This document shows, one piece after another, positions 27,081-36,236 of a DNA stretch of 64,000 bases. The translations under genes were made by a program, and so were the position numbers. The notes below the pieces were generated by a model. That model was not told the DNA's origin. It ran no database searches and saw only the letters and a list, made by a program, of their open reading frames with translations. Within the stretch, counting starts at the first letter, position 1. Each line of letters starts with the position of its first letter. This DNA comes from CAYRHN01 sp964424115. Lineage in GTDB: Bacteria; Chloroflexota; Anaerolineae; Anaerolineales; Anaerolineaceae. The stretch covers positions 124,001 through 188,000 of the forward strand of contig CAYRHN010000005.1 in NCBI GenBank assembly GCA_964424115.1, in the 5' to 3' direction.

Positions 27081-27625
27081 ATTCTCTGGCCAATGCCACA
27101 ATTCGCTCCGTCAGCGGCATGTCTGCATCTCGCTGGATCCCTTGATATCTTTGGGTCGATCTGGGTTGTTCTATCACCCGGCAGGCTGTCCGTTCCGATA
27201 CCTCAAACTCTGCTTGCACCTGGTACACCGCTTCCCGCCTCCTCGCCGGGCTGGTCAATTTTTTCGCAGCAGCTCCTTGATGATCGCCGATTCCAAGGTC
27301 AGCTCTGCCACGATCTTCTTCAATCGACCATTCTCCTGTTCCAACTCCTTCAACCGCTTGGCCTGGTCTGTGCGCATTCCGCCGTATTCTTCGCCGCACG
27401 CGGCCAACGGTAGTAGGTCTGGTCGGTGATCCCCAACATGCGGCTGATCGCGCTGATACTTTGCCCTTGTCCTTGCAACACTTCTGCTTCCCGCAGCTTG
27501 CTTATTATCTCTTCCGGGGTGTATACTTTCTTTGCCATTCTTTCCTGCCTTTCTTCTTCCAGTTTAGCCCATGATCATCCACTTTACTAACTCTACTTCT
27601 GGACTAGTTTTTGGGGGGCAGGTCA
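26366..27625 (-). mobile_element. IS3-family insertion sequence, inactivated
   Basis: The ends read TGACCTACCC on the left and, inverted, TGACCTGCCCCCCAAAAA on the right, a common IS3-family terminus. The two-gene order orfA-orfB lies on the minus strand and both genes are damaged. The 3' part of orfB is the source sequence of the remnants at 6905-6968 and 30157-30186. Confidence 0.7.
27270..27538 (-). pseudogene. IS3 orfA, frameshifted
   Basis: The gene opens MAKKVYTPEEIISKLREAEV with the HTH ISAISRMLGITDQTYYRW. After that a one-base shift near 27410 moves the leucine-zipper part (EEYGGMRTDQ, LKELEQENGRLKKIVAELT, IIKELLRKN) into another frame. OrfA normally binds the IS ends and is fused to OrfB by frameshifting; here it is broken. 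Confidence 0.7.
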
Positions 27626-27829
27626 AACTCTTATTCGGATTCAAGATTTCAATAATTAGAGTATACCAACAGAACCCGGACGGCTTTTATAAGTGGCGTT
27701 CACACTCGCTTCGAGATTAGGAGTCTTTCTGATTGTAATAACTTGAAATCATTTTATTTTTGCGAAGTATCTAACATCTTATAGTTCTGTCTTATTAGTT
27801 TAAAATTGGTACTAAATCGATGTGGAAAC

Positions 27830-29731
27830 TTATGGTAAAGACATGAACCATACGCATAGAATGAATGTAAGCATTATCCAATTCTCTGATTGAATCCATA
27901 AAAGAGAAAACTTGCTTCCTCCTGGTATCCATTCGCGATAATTACAGGTTTGAATCTTATAATAGCTGAACGTAACAAACGCCAATTCAGACAGGATTAT
28001 GCACAATTTAATTACATTAAAACCCCATTCGCTCATATTTCTTGGTGACAACAATATTGGTCTAAAAGTAAGCATAAAAATTACCCAAGTCAAACAAATA
28101 ATTAAATAGATAATATTAAAAAGCACCCACGAGATTTGGCGCTTTCTAAAGGCGCAATAAGCCATATGTTGGATAGCTCCTAAAATCACAAAAATGGAGA
28201 AGAAAAGCAAATCGACATGTCCTATATAAATAATATTCTCAGAATCTAAAGTTGTGAATAATAGCGGAATTACCATTTTTAATAATGGGGGAATTGAAAA
28301 AGCTATAAAAATTGAATTGAATGAAATCGGCGTTGGATAATTGGAATTGGAAAGATTTTCAATACGGCCGGATAAATTGTCAAGATCTAATCTTTCGGGA
28401 ATTTTCTCGAGCATAGAAAAGCGATCTCCTCGCAAGCATGAGATTAAATTATCCTCGGCTTGGCGAAAATCAATTCTCGAATCTATGAAATTTAACCCTG
28501 CAATTTCTTGAGGAATTATAATATTATCAGGAATATTCTCCAAGATTATTGGAATAATCGGAGTTCTATCCAGAGAAAAATTATTAAGACGTTTCAAAAT
28601 ATTCATATCCCGCATTGACCATGAAGAAATTATTAAGATTACTACCTCATCCATGTAATTGATGTTCTTATTAGTAATTATTAGGAACCCATTTCTGATC
28701 ATAGTTTTTTCGAGCCTTAATGCATAAGGCTTATCTACTTCCGAAAAAAGAAAATATAATTTATTAGGATTGTTGTACCAAATTCTGGGGGATGGAATAT
28801 TACTCTGAAATCTGTGCTTGATGAGTTTCCTGTTAAAAGCTGGCAACCAGCGCTTGATAATTGGAGATGATACGAATTTATTATATGGTAGCGTCAAAAT
28901 TAGCAATCCTAAAAAACTAACACTAAATATTAGCAATTGACTAACCTCTTTAGCCTTTAAATCTTCACTAATCCCATTAATAAATTCAGAATAAAGGTAG
29001 GATAAAACAAGAAAGGAGAAAACGTTTACAATCAGCACTCTCCGCATCCATTTAAGCATTCCGATAATTTCATTGCCTTCTCGATTATATATCTGCAAAA
29101 CACTGCGAAAATAATCAACAAGAAAATAGCAAGACAGGAATAAAAGGAATCTAAATAATTCGTCTATTATCTGTAAATTATTATTAAAAACAGGACGATA
29201 TTTTAAATAAGAGAAGGATGAAATGTACAATAAACACCCAATAACACTAACAAGAATGCCAACGCTAGCAAGTAGATGGATTTCTTTAGGTGCAACATCA
29301 ACAATACTACGAGAAAATTTTATTGGCAAACATCCCACTTCTGCAACATCATGATCCTGAAACCACTTTAAAATAAGGGCCACGGATTCCAATGGTCTGG
29401 AACGAACATCTATCCACGGTAATCCAATTGGGAGATTGAATTCTTGCCCAGGCCTAATGCTTTGCACTACTAACAATAGGAAATTGCGATTGTTTTGTAA
29501 TGCAATTTCGCATTCTTCCATTACAGTAATTGAATTCAAGGACCATGGTGAAACAATTAGTAAAAACAAATCCGTATTTCTTATTTCATTCTTGGTTTGT
29601 TCTTTCCAATTTACTCCAGATTGAAGGTTCTTAATATCCATCCAGACTTTATGTCCCTCTGCATTTAATTCATCATAAAGGGTTTCTGCATGGGAGAAAT
29701 CTTGCCGATTATAGCTAATAAAAATATTCAT
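27830..29731 (-). CDS. membrane protein with N-terminal TIR and a second TIR-like domain
   Basis: The protein has 633 residues. Residues 1-120 are a clear TIR domain: IFISYNRQDFSHAETLYDEL, KVWMDIKN, SPWSLNSITVMEECEIAL, with Glu near 72-75 as the likely catalytic residue. About four membrane helices follow (150-285). Residues about 325-445 look like a second, diverged TIR (LYFLFSEVDKPYALRLEKTM, VVILIISSWSMRDM, TPIIPIILEN, without the Glu motif). The C terminus has about five more helices. TIR domains with the Glu cleave NAD+ in anti-phage systems. This double arrangement is unfamiliar to me. Confidence 0.75.
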   Translation of the reverse strand: MNIFISYNRQDFSHAETLYDELNAEGHKVWMDIKNLQSGVNWKEQTKNEIRNTDLFLLIVSPWSLNSITVMEECEIALQNNRNFLLLVVQSIRPGQEFNLPIGLPWIDVRSRPLESVALILKWFQDHDVAEVGCLPIKFSRSIVDVAPKEIHLLASVGILVSVIGCLLYISSFSYLKYRPVFNNNLQIIDELFRFLLFLSCYFLVDYFRSVLQIYNREGNEIIGMLKWMRRVLIVNVFSFLVLSYLYSEFINGISEDLKAKEVSQLLIFSVSFLGLLILTLPYNKFVSSPIIKRWLPAFNRKLIKHRFQSNIPSPRIWYNNPNKLYFLFSEVDKPYALRLEKTMIRNGFLIITNKNINYMDEVVILIISSWSMRDMNILKRLNNFSLDRTPIIPIILENIPDNIIIPQEIAGLNFIDSRIDFRQAEDNLISCLRGDRFSMLEKIPERLDLDNLSGRIENLSNSNYPTPISFNSIFIAFSIPPLLKMVIPLLFTTLDSENIIYIGHVDLLFFSIFVILGAIQHMAYCAFRKRQISWVLFNIIYLIICLTWVIFMLTFRPILLSPRNMSEWGFNVIKLCIILSELAFVTFSYYKIQTCNYREWIPGGSKFSLLWIQSENWIMLTFILCVWFMSLP

Positions 29732-29824
29732 TGAGAGTTACTCAATACATGATGGTTTTCTTTTAAATTAGGTTGGTGGCAGAATTCATGGGGCAAATAA
29801 AATTATAGCACAATGAATTAATTT

Positions 29825-30139
29825 TTAATTTTTGTAGTTTGGACTATTCGAACAATCCAGCAAGGCTGAAAATAGCCACATGAATCTAAAAAGTGGAATC
29901 GTCAGGCAGTCGTAACAGTATTTAGGATGGTCTCTTTTAGATTTTTTACCTGGCAAACCGGCTTTCAGAAGCTCGATTACGCTTAAATGGCACAGAACGA
30001 ACAAAAAGGACTGTAAATGCTCCTTTTGGATCACAACACCGCTAAGTTCAAACAGCACATCCCGGATTTTGTCAATTTGATTATATACGGATTGATGAAA
30101 AATAATTAGTTTGTTAAAGTGCTGCGGGTTAGATATCAC
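29825..30139 (-). CDS. hypothetical protein
   Basis: The 104-residue frame has a plausible helical start and a hydrophobic, Cys-containing C-terminal half (LFVLCHLSVIELLKAG, LTIPLFRFMWLFSALLDC). No family is recognised and no convincing ribosome site was seen. It lies upstream of the TIR membrane protein on the same strand and may be a remnant. Confidence 0.3.
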   Translation of the reverse strand: MISNPQHFNKLIIFHQSVYNQIDKIRDVLFELSGVVIQKEHLQSFLFVLCHLSVIELLKAGLPGKKSKRDHPKYCYDCLTIPLFRFMWLFSALLDCSNSPNYKN

Positions 30140-30388
30140 TGATCACACTATGATGTACCAGCAGGCATCAACCACGCCTCCACATCCAGGAACATAATTG
30201 ATAACATTTTATTTTATCAAATAATCCTAAGGCTGCTTAAAATTAATTATGCAATTGTTTTATCATGAGAAATCTCGGTGTTTTATCAAATACCCATGAA
30301 TAAGAAAATTAATGCAATGAAATATATCAATCAATTGGAAAATTTCATCATTTCCAACTCATACAATATAGCGATTTTTTCCGCCTAT
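30140..30388. other. AT-rich boundary of the cargo region with IS3 scrap
   Basis: The stretch has no gene. Bases 30157-30186 match the 3' part of the IS3 orfB (AGGCATCAaCCAcGCCTCC), the same orientation as the remnant at 6905. The base composition switches sharply from AT-rich to GC-rich at about 30390, where the Tad genes resume. Confidence 0.45.
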
Positions 30389-30769
30389 CTAATTTATTCT
30401 AAATAGAAACCACCCCACCGCCCCCACCAAAAACCCCACATACCCCGGAAGCCTGCGCTGGCGAAAGACCAACCGCCAGGGCAAGTAGGTAACCACCGCT
30501 CCCACCCATACCCAGACAAACAACCCCGGGTCATACAATCCCATCGCCATCAGCCCCTTGGCATCCCCGCCGGGGAGGAAGCCCAGCAGGCACAGTGCCA
30601 GAGTGACGCCTGCCAGCGCAAACGGCAGCCAATCCCCGCCCGGCTGGAGGATGCGCCAGAGGAAAGCCGGGCCGAGCGCGGGCAGGGTCAACCAGTCTGG
30701 CACCTCGCGCTTGCGCAGGTCGTGCCAGGCGCAGAGCGCCAGCCAGAACAGCACCAGCAGATCAACCAC
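30389..30769 (-). CDS. tadV: prepilin peptidase (TadV/CpaA, A24 family)
   Basis: The GTG at 30769, overlapping the stop of the 27-codon gene, gives 126 residues. The two catalytic aspartates of A24 peptidases are visible: D in CAWHDLRKREVPDW and D in LPGGDAKGLM (the GxGD motif, here GGD). Four or so membrane helices fit the short TadV form without a methylase domain. It cleaves Flp and TadE leaders at the inner membrane. It is the last gene of the long Tad operon. Confidence 0.85.
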   Translation of the reverse strand: MVDLLVLFWLALCAWHDLRKREVPDWLTLPALGPAFLWRILQPGGDWLPFALAGVTLALCLLGFLPGGDAKGLMAMGLYDPGLFVWVWVGAVVTYLPWRLVFRQRRLPGYVGFLVGAVGWFLFRIN

Positions 30770-30845
30770 GCGCGCTCCACTCGATGTAGCTGCGCAGCGC
30801 CAGGCCAAAAGCCAGCCCCAACCCGAAACCGATCAACACGCCCAT
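30762..30845 (-). CDS. 27-residue membrane peptide between tadC and tadV
   Basis: An ATG at 30845, seven bases after the tadC stop, opens a frame of 27 codons: a hydrophobic Gly/Leu helix (GVLIGFGLGLAFGLAL) and a polar end RSYIEWSARG. Its TGA overlaps the GTG start of tadV, so translating it would couple tadC to tadV. The ribosome site is weak. It could be a small pilus-assembly subunit or only a coupling leader. Confidence 0.45.
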   Translation of the reverse strand: MGVLIGFGLGLAFGLALRSYIEWSARG

Positions 30846-30852
30846 GCCAGCC

Positions 30853-31713
30853 TCAGCCCACGAAGATGCTCAGGATCGGGTTGAGCGCGCCAAAGAGAAT
30901 CAACCCGACAAAAGGCGCGAAGAAGAACAATGCCACCGCCATCACCAGGCGGCTGTCCAGCTTCTCCACGCTGCTTTGCAGGCGCGCCCTATAATCCTGC
31001 CCCAGCGCGCGGGCGATCTCGCTCATCAGTGCTGCCCCGGCTACGCCTTTGGAGGAAACCAAGTCCAGTTGGCTGCCAAAGGCGGAAAGCGCCGGGAGGC
31101 CCGCGCCGCGCATCGTCTCCAGCAGCGTTCCACTGACCGGCTTGCGCGAGAAGAGCGGCCTGCCGCTGCGCTGCGAAGACTGGATGGCCTCCTGTAGCAA
31201 GACCGACAGCGGCCCGGGGATCTCCGCGGCGCGCGCCACGGCCACATCCGGCACAGTGCCCGCCGCCAGCTCGGCGGCGATCAGCGCGGCGGTCTCCGGC
31301 AGGGTGCGGAAGACGCGCTTGCGTACCGTGTTGGCCTTGGAGCGCAGGCGCACGAAAGGATAGGCAAAAGCCGCCAGCGGCACCAAAAACGCCGCCGGGA
31401 CGGGATTGAGCAGCAGCACCAGCGCGCCAGCTCCGCCAAAAACTAGCGCCTGGAATACCACCCCGCCCAGGCTCGCATTGGGGTAGCCCCTGCCGCGCTG
31501 CGCCCAGCGTAGATGCCCCTCCCAGACCTCCAGTGAGATCGGCAGGCGCCTGGCCACCCGCTCACCCAACTGCGCCCGCGCGTCCTGCGTGCCCCGCGCG
31601 GCGTAGTAGTCCTGCAAAACCCTGCCCTGGCTGGTGTTGCGCCTGCCCAGAAGCGAGGCCATCCACCACACCATCAGCCCCAGGCTGCATGCCATCAACA
31701 CTTGTGCGATCAT
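30853..31713 (-). CDS. tadC: TadC, inner-membrane platform protein
   Basis: The ATG at 31713 overlaps the tadB stop (ATGA); longer upstream frames are out-of-frame noise. The 286 residues have membrane helices near the start (6-22), in the middle (about 90-125) and at the end (about 250-280), enclosing a type II secretion F-domain core (FRTLPETAALIAAELAAG). TadB and TadC form the platform on which the TadA motor acts. Confidence 0.82.
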   Translation of the reverse strand: MIAQVLMACSLGLMVWWMASLLGRRNTSQGRVLQDYYAARGTQDARAQLGERVARRLPISLEVWEGHLRWAQRGRGYPNASLGGVVFQALVFGGAGALVLLLNPVPAAFLVPLAAFAYPFVRLRSKANTVRKRVFRTLPETAALIAAELAAGTVPDVAVARAAEIPGPLSVLLQEAIQSSQRSGRPLFSRKPVSGTLLETMRGAGLPALSAFGSQLDLVSSKGVAGAALMSEIARALGQDYRARLQSSVEKLDSRLVMAVALFFFAPFVGLILFGALNPILSIFVG

Positions 31714-32642
31714 TCCATCACCTCCCGGATCATATCCCCGATCACCGACCAGCCCAGCGCCGCCCAACCGGCTGCCAGCAACAGCCCGATCTGCATCAGC
31801 GGGGTGTTGAACAGCCTGCTGCTGGCGGAGGACGACAGGATCATCACCAGCGTTCCGCCCAGCGCCAGCAGGATGACCCGCACCGTGCCCCAGGCGCCGT
31901 CCGCCTTGGCGGCAGCCGTGGCGCGCTCGCCTAGGATGGTCGAAAGGTTGTCGGCGGCCAAACGAAAGGCCTCCACGTAGCCCGACCCGCCGGTCTCCCA
32001 CAGCCGCCCCAGTTCCATCACCGCCATCAACAGCGAGGGCGAGATGGCCGCGGCCTCGGCTTGCATCTCCTCCAGCCCCTTGCGCCCCTGCGCCTGCAAA
32101 GCCGCCAGCAGGCGCAGCATCCAGGCGCGCAGCGGCCCGGAAGGGTCGAGCGAATCAGCCACATCCGCCACCGCTTCGGGCACATTGGGGGTGGCCTGGA
32201 TGGTGGCCGACATGCGCAGCAGGAAGGTGGGCAGCTCCTTTTCCAACACCAGGCGCATCTTGCTCCAGGCGCTGTTGACCTGCCCGCGGGCGGTGAAGTA
32301 CCCTCCCAGCGGGGCCAGCAGGTACATACCCACCGGCACCCCCGCCAGGGTCAGAAATGTCAGCAAGACCAGGCTGATCAATGCCGCAACGCCGTAAAAG
32401 AAAAGCTTTTCCTTTCCCGCCACGTTCATGTGGTAGCGCAGCGCTGCCAAACGCATACGGTGCTCGAACGATCCGGTGCGGATGCTTTGCTTCTCCTCCG
32501 TGTTGAGCGGCTGGTAGTAGTCGGCGAGCACGCGCGCGGCAGAGTTGCCGCGCCTGCGCAGCGCAGAAAAGGCAAAATAAACCAGTGCCGCCAACGACCC
32601 GGCCATCAAATACGGTGAAAACCTCGCAATTTCCAATGTCAT
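31710..32642 (-). CDS. tadB: TadB, inner-membrane platform protein
   Basis: This 310-residue protein has an early membrane helix (about residues 10-26), a pair in the middle (90-125) and a pair at the end (245-300). The cytoplasmic F-domain is recognisable from LEKELPTFLLRMSATIQAT and LMAVMELGRLWETGG. It lies between tadA and tadC with 1-base and 4-base contacts, typical of coupled Tad genes. Confidence 0.82.
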   Translation of the reverse strand: MTLEIARFSPYLMAGSLAALVYFAFSALRRRGNSAARVLADYYQPLNTEEKQSIRTGSFEHRMRLAALRYHMNVAGKEKLFFYGVAALISLVLLTFLTLAGVPVGMYLLAPLGGYFTARGQVNSAWSKMRLVLEKELPTFLLRMSATIQATPNVPEAVADVADSLDPSGPLRAWMLRLLAALQAQGRKGLEEMQAEAAAISPSLLMAVMELGRLWETGGSGYVEAFRLAADNLSTILGERATAAAKADGAWGTVRVILLALGGTLVMILSSSASSRLFNTPLMQIGLLLAAGWAALGWSVIGDMIREVME

Positions 32643-32643
32643 T

Positions 32644-33870
32644 TCATCCTCGCTTCCGGCTGGTTTCTTCCAGCCCGGCCTGCCCGATCTGATACAGCGG
32701 CCTGAAGACCACGTTCCCGGCCTTCAATTCAGGCAGCACTTCCCACATCCCGGTCACCTGGCGCCTGCCCTCGCGCCAGCCGACCTGCACCAGCAGGTCC
32801 ACCGACATGGCAAACATCTCCTTGGCCGCCTCGATGCGCACCTGGGCATCCGCCCACATGATCACCCCCAGGCGGTGGATGGCGGCTTCCGGGCTTTCGG
32901 CGTGCATGGTGGAAAGCCCCGGGTGGTCGCTCATCTGGGCGCGGAACAGGCTGAGGGCGGCATTGCCGGTGCGCACCTCGCCCACGATCAGCCAGTTGGG
33001 CGCCATGCGCATCGCGTCATCCACTCCATCCGAGAGACCGTAGCCTGGCACGTCGCTGCCGATGACATGCGGGCGTGCTTCCAGCGTGACCACGTTGTTG
33101 TGCGGCAGCCAGATCTCCTCCGGGTCCTCGATCTTGACGATGCGCGCCTCCTCCGGTATGCCGTGCGCCAGCGCCGAGAGCAGGGTGGTCTTGCCGGTAG
33201 CTGTACCGCCAATGGTCATCACTCGCAGGCCTTCCCCCACCGCGCGCAGCAGCCCATACAGCGCCTCCGGCGGGCACATGCCCCAGGCGATCACCTGCTC
33301 CGGCGGCACCGGGCGCGGCTCGAACAGGCGGATGCTGATCGCTGGATAACCCAGCCCAGGCGCCAGGATGGGATGGACGATCTTGACCCGCGCCCCGCCC
33401 ATGCCCTCCATGCGCGGCAGCTTGGCATCTACCGAAGGAGAAGCCTCGGAGATGGCCCGCCCGATGGGAGCCAGCAAGGCCTCCACGCTGCGCCAGGTCT
33501 CGTCCGGCGAGGGCTGGCGGTTGTATTTCTCGAAGAAACGCTCGCCCTTGCGCAGGATCCACAGCGTTCCATCCGGGTTCATGCTGATCTCGGAGAGATC
33601 GTTTCGGTTGGGCGGCAGCAGCTCGTCGAAGGCGCCCAGGCCGCCGATGCGGGCCGAGAGCGTCTTGGCCAGCGCGGCCTGCAGGGCGGGGGGCAGCACC
33701 ACCCCCAGGCGTGAAGCCGCCTGCGCCACCGCCGCCTGGGCGCGGGCCTGCAACTGCTGCCGGTCGCGCAGCACCAGCAGGGACAGCCCTTGCAACTCGC
33801 GCGCCGACTGCACGAGGATCTGCGCTTCCTGCTGGGGAGAGATGGCTTGCGCCAGAGAGGACCAGCTCAT
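32644..33870 (-). CDS. tadA: TadA/CpaF pilus assembly ATPase
   Basis: The protein has 408 residues. The secretion-ATPase core is complete: ISMNPDGTLWILRKGERF, IRLFEPRPVP, Walker A GGTATGKTT (about 221-229), the Asp box IVKIEDPEEIWLPH, Walker B-like NWLIVGEVRTG and the His box LSTMHAESPEAAIHRL. TadA hexamers power Flp pilus extension and retraction. Its stop overlaps nothing, but its start overlaps the end of tadZ by four bases. Confidence 0.9.
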   Translation of the reverse strand: MSWSSLAQAISPQQEAQILVQSARELQGLSLLVLRDRQQLQARAQAAVAQAASRLGVVLPPALQAALAKTLSARIGGLGAFDELLPPNRNDLSEISMNPDGTLWILRKGERFFEKYNRQPSPDETWRSVEALLAPIGRAISEASPSVDAKLPRMEGMGGARVKIVHPILAPGLGYPAISIRLFEPRPVPPEQVIAWGMCPPEALYGLLRAVGEGLRVMTIGGTATGKTTLLSALAHGIPEEARIVKIEDPEEIWLPHNNVVTLEARPHVIGSDVPGYGLSDGVDDAMRMAPNWLIVGEVRTGNAALSLFRAQMSDHPGLSTMHAESPEAAIHRLGVIMWADAQVRIEAAKEMFAMSVDLLVQVGWREGRRQVTGMWEVLPELKAGNVVFRPLYQIGQAGLEETSRKRG

Positions 33871-35168
33871 GTGCGCACCCTCACCCCAAAGAAGCTCTTC
33901 TTGCCGCTGCCGTTCTTGCGACCTTCGGCAGCCTCCTGGACGGACTCGCGCGCAAAGAGCGCGTCCGCTAACGGTTTTAGGCCGCGGGTGAAGCTGTCCG
34001 AGAGGTGCAGCGGCAGCTTGCGCGCGTCCTGCGCGTCGCCCACTTTGGGGTCGTCGGGGATCTGCGCTAGCACAGGCGGGAAGGAGCGTCCCAGCAGGCT
34101 GGAGGCGGCCTTGTGCCAGTCGTCCACGCCCATGCGCCCACCGACACGGTTGAGCGCCACGTACACGCCGTTGGGCGCGATGCGGTGTTCCCCCGCCAGG
34201 CGCTCGACCACCGTGCGGTAGGCCTCGACCGTGCGCATCACCCCTTCCAGGCTGGGGCGCGCCACCAGCACCAGCGTGTTGGCAGCGGCGATAGCGGCGC
34301 TGGCCAAGGCGGTGGGCGGCGCATCCAGGATGATCACGGCGTAGCCCATGTAGGCGGCGGTCATCACCAGCTTGGGGAAGGAGGCCGGATCGTCCAGCGC
34401 GGTGTTGAGCGCCTGCGCCTCGGAGAGCACATCTGGAAAACCCGCCAGTACATCCAGCGTATCCACTTTCTGCAAGGCCAGCTTCAACCCTTCGGCGGTC
34501 GGGTTGGCGCGCCAGTTGTTCAGGTTGGGTTCGGGTTTCAGACCCAGGACCAGCGGCAGGTCATCCGGCGCGCCCATCCCGATCAGCAGCGTGGGCAGGC
34601 CGCGCCGCGCGGCGTCATAGGCCAGATTGGTCGAGAGGGTCGTCTTGCCCACTCCACCCGCCTGGTTCCACACTGCCAGCACGCGCAGGCCCACCGGCGC
34701 GCCGCCCCCGGCCAGCGATTGCGGGCGCTGCCAGAGGGCTTCCATGCTGACGTTCATGCGTGCGCTGCGCATGGCCTGCGCCGCGGCGCACATCTCGCCC
34801 AGGATGCCGACCAGGTTGAGCTCGCCCTTGTAAACGCCCTTCACCGCCGGGATCTGGGCGATGTTGTCCATCGCCTCGCGCGAGGCTTCCAGCGGCAGCA
34901 GCACATAAGCCGCGCCGTGGTAGCGGGTGAGGGTCTCCATCAACGGCTGCGGGCCGGGGAAGATGCCCGCGTCCAGCAGCAGCACGTCCGGGTTGGTGAC
35001 CAGCTTGGCGGCCAGGTCTTGCGGGTCGTTGGCCTGCATTGTTACGCGGAAACGCGCGTCCACCGCCAGAGATGTGTACCAGGCCTGCAGGCGCGGGATC
35101 GGCCCGGCCAGAAAGACGGTCACCGCGTCGGCGTTGGTTTGCGAATCGAAATTGGCTGTGTTCCACAT
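33867..35168 (-). CDS. tadZ: CpaE/TadZ-like ParA-family ATPase
   Basis: This 433-residue protein has an N-terminal receiver-like region (about 1-130, DVLLLDAGIF). A MinD/ParA domain follows: AVWNQAGGVGKTTLSTNLA (deviant Walker A, about 165-180), TLLIGMGAPDDLP and AVIILDAPPTAL. TadZ/CpaE proteins position the Tad machine at one site in the cell. A phosphoacceptor pocket is not clear, so the receiver is probably structural. Confidence 0.82.
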   Translation of the reverse strand: MWNTANFDSQTNADAVTVFLAGPIPRLQAWYTSLAVDARFRVTMQANDPQDLAAKLVTNPDVLLLDAGIFPGPQPLMETLTRYHGAAYVLLPLEASREAMDNIAQIPAVKGVYKGELNLVGILGEMCAAAQAMRSARMNVSMEALWQRPQSLAGGGAPVGLRVLAVWNQAGGVGKTTLSTNLAYDAARRGLPTLLIGMGAPDDLPLVLGLKPEPNLNNWRANPTAEGLKLALQKVDTLDVLAGFPDVLSEAQALNTALDDPASFPKLVMTAAYMGYAVIILDAPPTALASAAIAAANTLVLVARPSLEGVMRTVEAYRTVVERLAGEHRIAPNGVYVALNRVGGRMGVDDWHKAASSLLGRSFPPVLAQIPDDPKVGDAQDARKLPLHLSDSFTRGLKPLADALFARESVQEAAEGRKNGSGKKSFFGVRVRT

Positions 35169-35178
35169 AAGAATGCCT

Positions 35179-36039
35179 CTATGGGGTTGGAGTCGGGGCC
35201 AGTGTAGGGGAGACCAGCCGGTCGCCCGTACTGTTGTCAGGTCGGTCGCTCTTACCGGTATCTGCGCCAGGCGTGGGCGTTGGGCCGGGAGTGATCACCA
35301 GACTTTGCAGTGCCACGCCGGAAGTCAGCGCCTCCCGGGCATTCTCCGGCTCCAGCACCAGAGTCAACTGCGCACCGTTGGACTGCAAGGCAGGCAGCAG
35401 GTCGATCAGGAAGACCGGGCGGGCATCAGCGGGGAGGCCAAAAGCGGAAAAATCGTAGCTGACGATCGTGCCGTTCACTGGCACCGCCAGCACAACGATG
35501 CCCTTGGCGGCGCGGCTGGCGGAGGTCGAACTGCCTCCCAGCACGCCTCCCTCCTCATCCTGCTCGCGCGGGGTGGACTGGCTGAACTCCGGGCTGATCC
35601 ACAGCACGCGCAAGTTGCCCGCGATGTACTTGGAGAACAGCTCCTGCTGGGCGTTGAGCACCGCGATCAGTCCCACGCGGTCGCCGGGTTTGAGCAGCCC
35701 GGCCAGCCCGCTGGCATCCGTCACCGCGACCGCCACGGCGCGCTCATCCGCGGCCAGCGCCAGGCTCTCCCCGCCCAGGTGAGTGGGCAGGAGCGGGTCG
35801 CCCGCCGAGCGCGTCACGCGCAGGCGCTGGCCGACCAGGGCCTGGGGATCACTGACCGCGTCAGCCGGGGCCAGCGACTGCGGCATCTCTTTAACCAGCA
35901 GATCGGCCTCCGCCAGGGTGGTTCCCTCCGGCAGGTCGGCGGCTGCCACCACCACCCGCACTTGCTTCTCAGGCTGGCCCATCAACAGCGCCAGCAGAAA
36001 AACGACCGCGGCCAGGATGGCCGGAAAATATTTTTTCAT
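35179..36039 (-). CDS. cpaB: CpaB/RcpC-like SAF-domain protein
   Basis: The ATG at 36039 behind GAGGAGAAATCTCA gives 286 residues; the longer frame upstream is noise. An N-terminal membrane anchor (5-20) precedes an SAF domain (RVVVAAADLPEGTTLAEADL, VGQRLRVTRSAGDPLL) and a C-terminal RcpC-type region ending in a Thr/Pro-rich tail. CpaB proteins are periplasmic pilus-assembly factors. Here, in an apparently monoderm-like setting without a secretin gene, it may act in the wall zone. Confidence 0.8.
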   Translation of the reverse strand: MKKYFPAILAAVVFLLALLMGQPEKQVRVVVAAADLPEGTTLAEADLLVKEMPQSLAPADAVSDPQALVGQRLRVTRSAGDPLLPTHLGGESLALAADERAVAVAVTDASGLAGLLKPGDRVGLIAVLNAQQELFSKYIAGNLRVLWISPEFSQSTPREQDEEGGVLGGSSTSASRAAKGIVVLAVPVNGTIVSYDFSAFGLPADARPVFLIDLLPALQSNGAQLTLVLEPENAREALTSGVALQSLVITPGPTPTPGADTGKSDRPDNSTGDRLVSPTLAPTPTP

Positions 36040-36236
36040 TGAGATTTCTCCTCGATATAGGTTTGGGCGGCGATATACACCGTCAGTTCGGACAGGGTGC
36101 GCAGGCCGTAGTCCAGCAGGCGGGTTCCGCCCTGCGGGGTGCGCTCCAGCATAATGACAAAGACATGGTTCGAAACGCGGTAATCCTTCAAGCGCGCAAC
36201 GATCTGCTCCAGGCTCAGCGAATCCAGGTCGCTCAC
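36036..36236 (-). CDS. small hypothetical protein of the Tad operon
   Basis: The 66-residue soluble protein (LEQIVARLKDYRVSNHVFVI, LLDYGLRTLSELTVYIAAQT) overlaps its neighbours at both ends by four bases, which argues that it is real and coupled. No family is recognised. Position suggests an accessory to the ATPase translated just before it. Confidence 0.65.
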   Translation of the reverse strand: MSDLDSLSLEQIVARLKDYRVSNHVFVIMLERTPQGGTRLLDYGLRTLSELTVYIAAQTYIEEKSQ

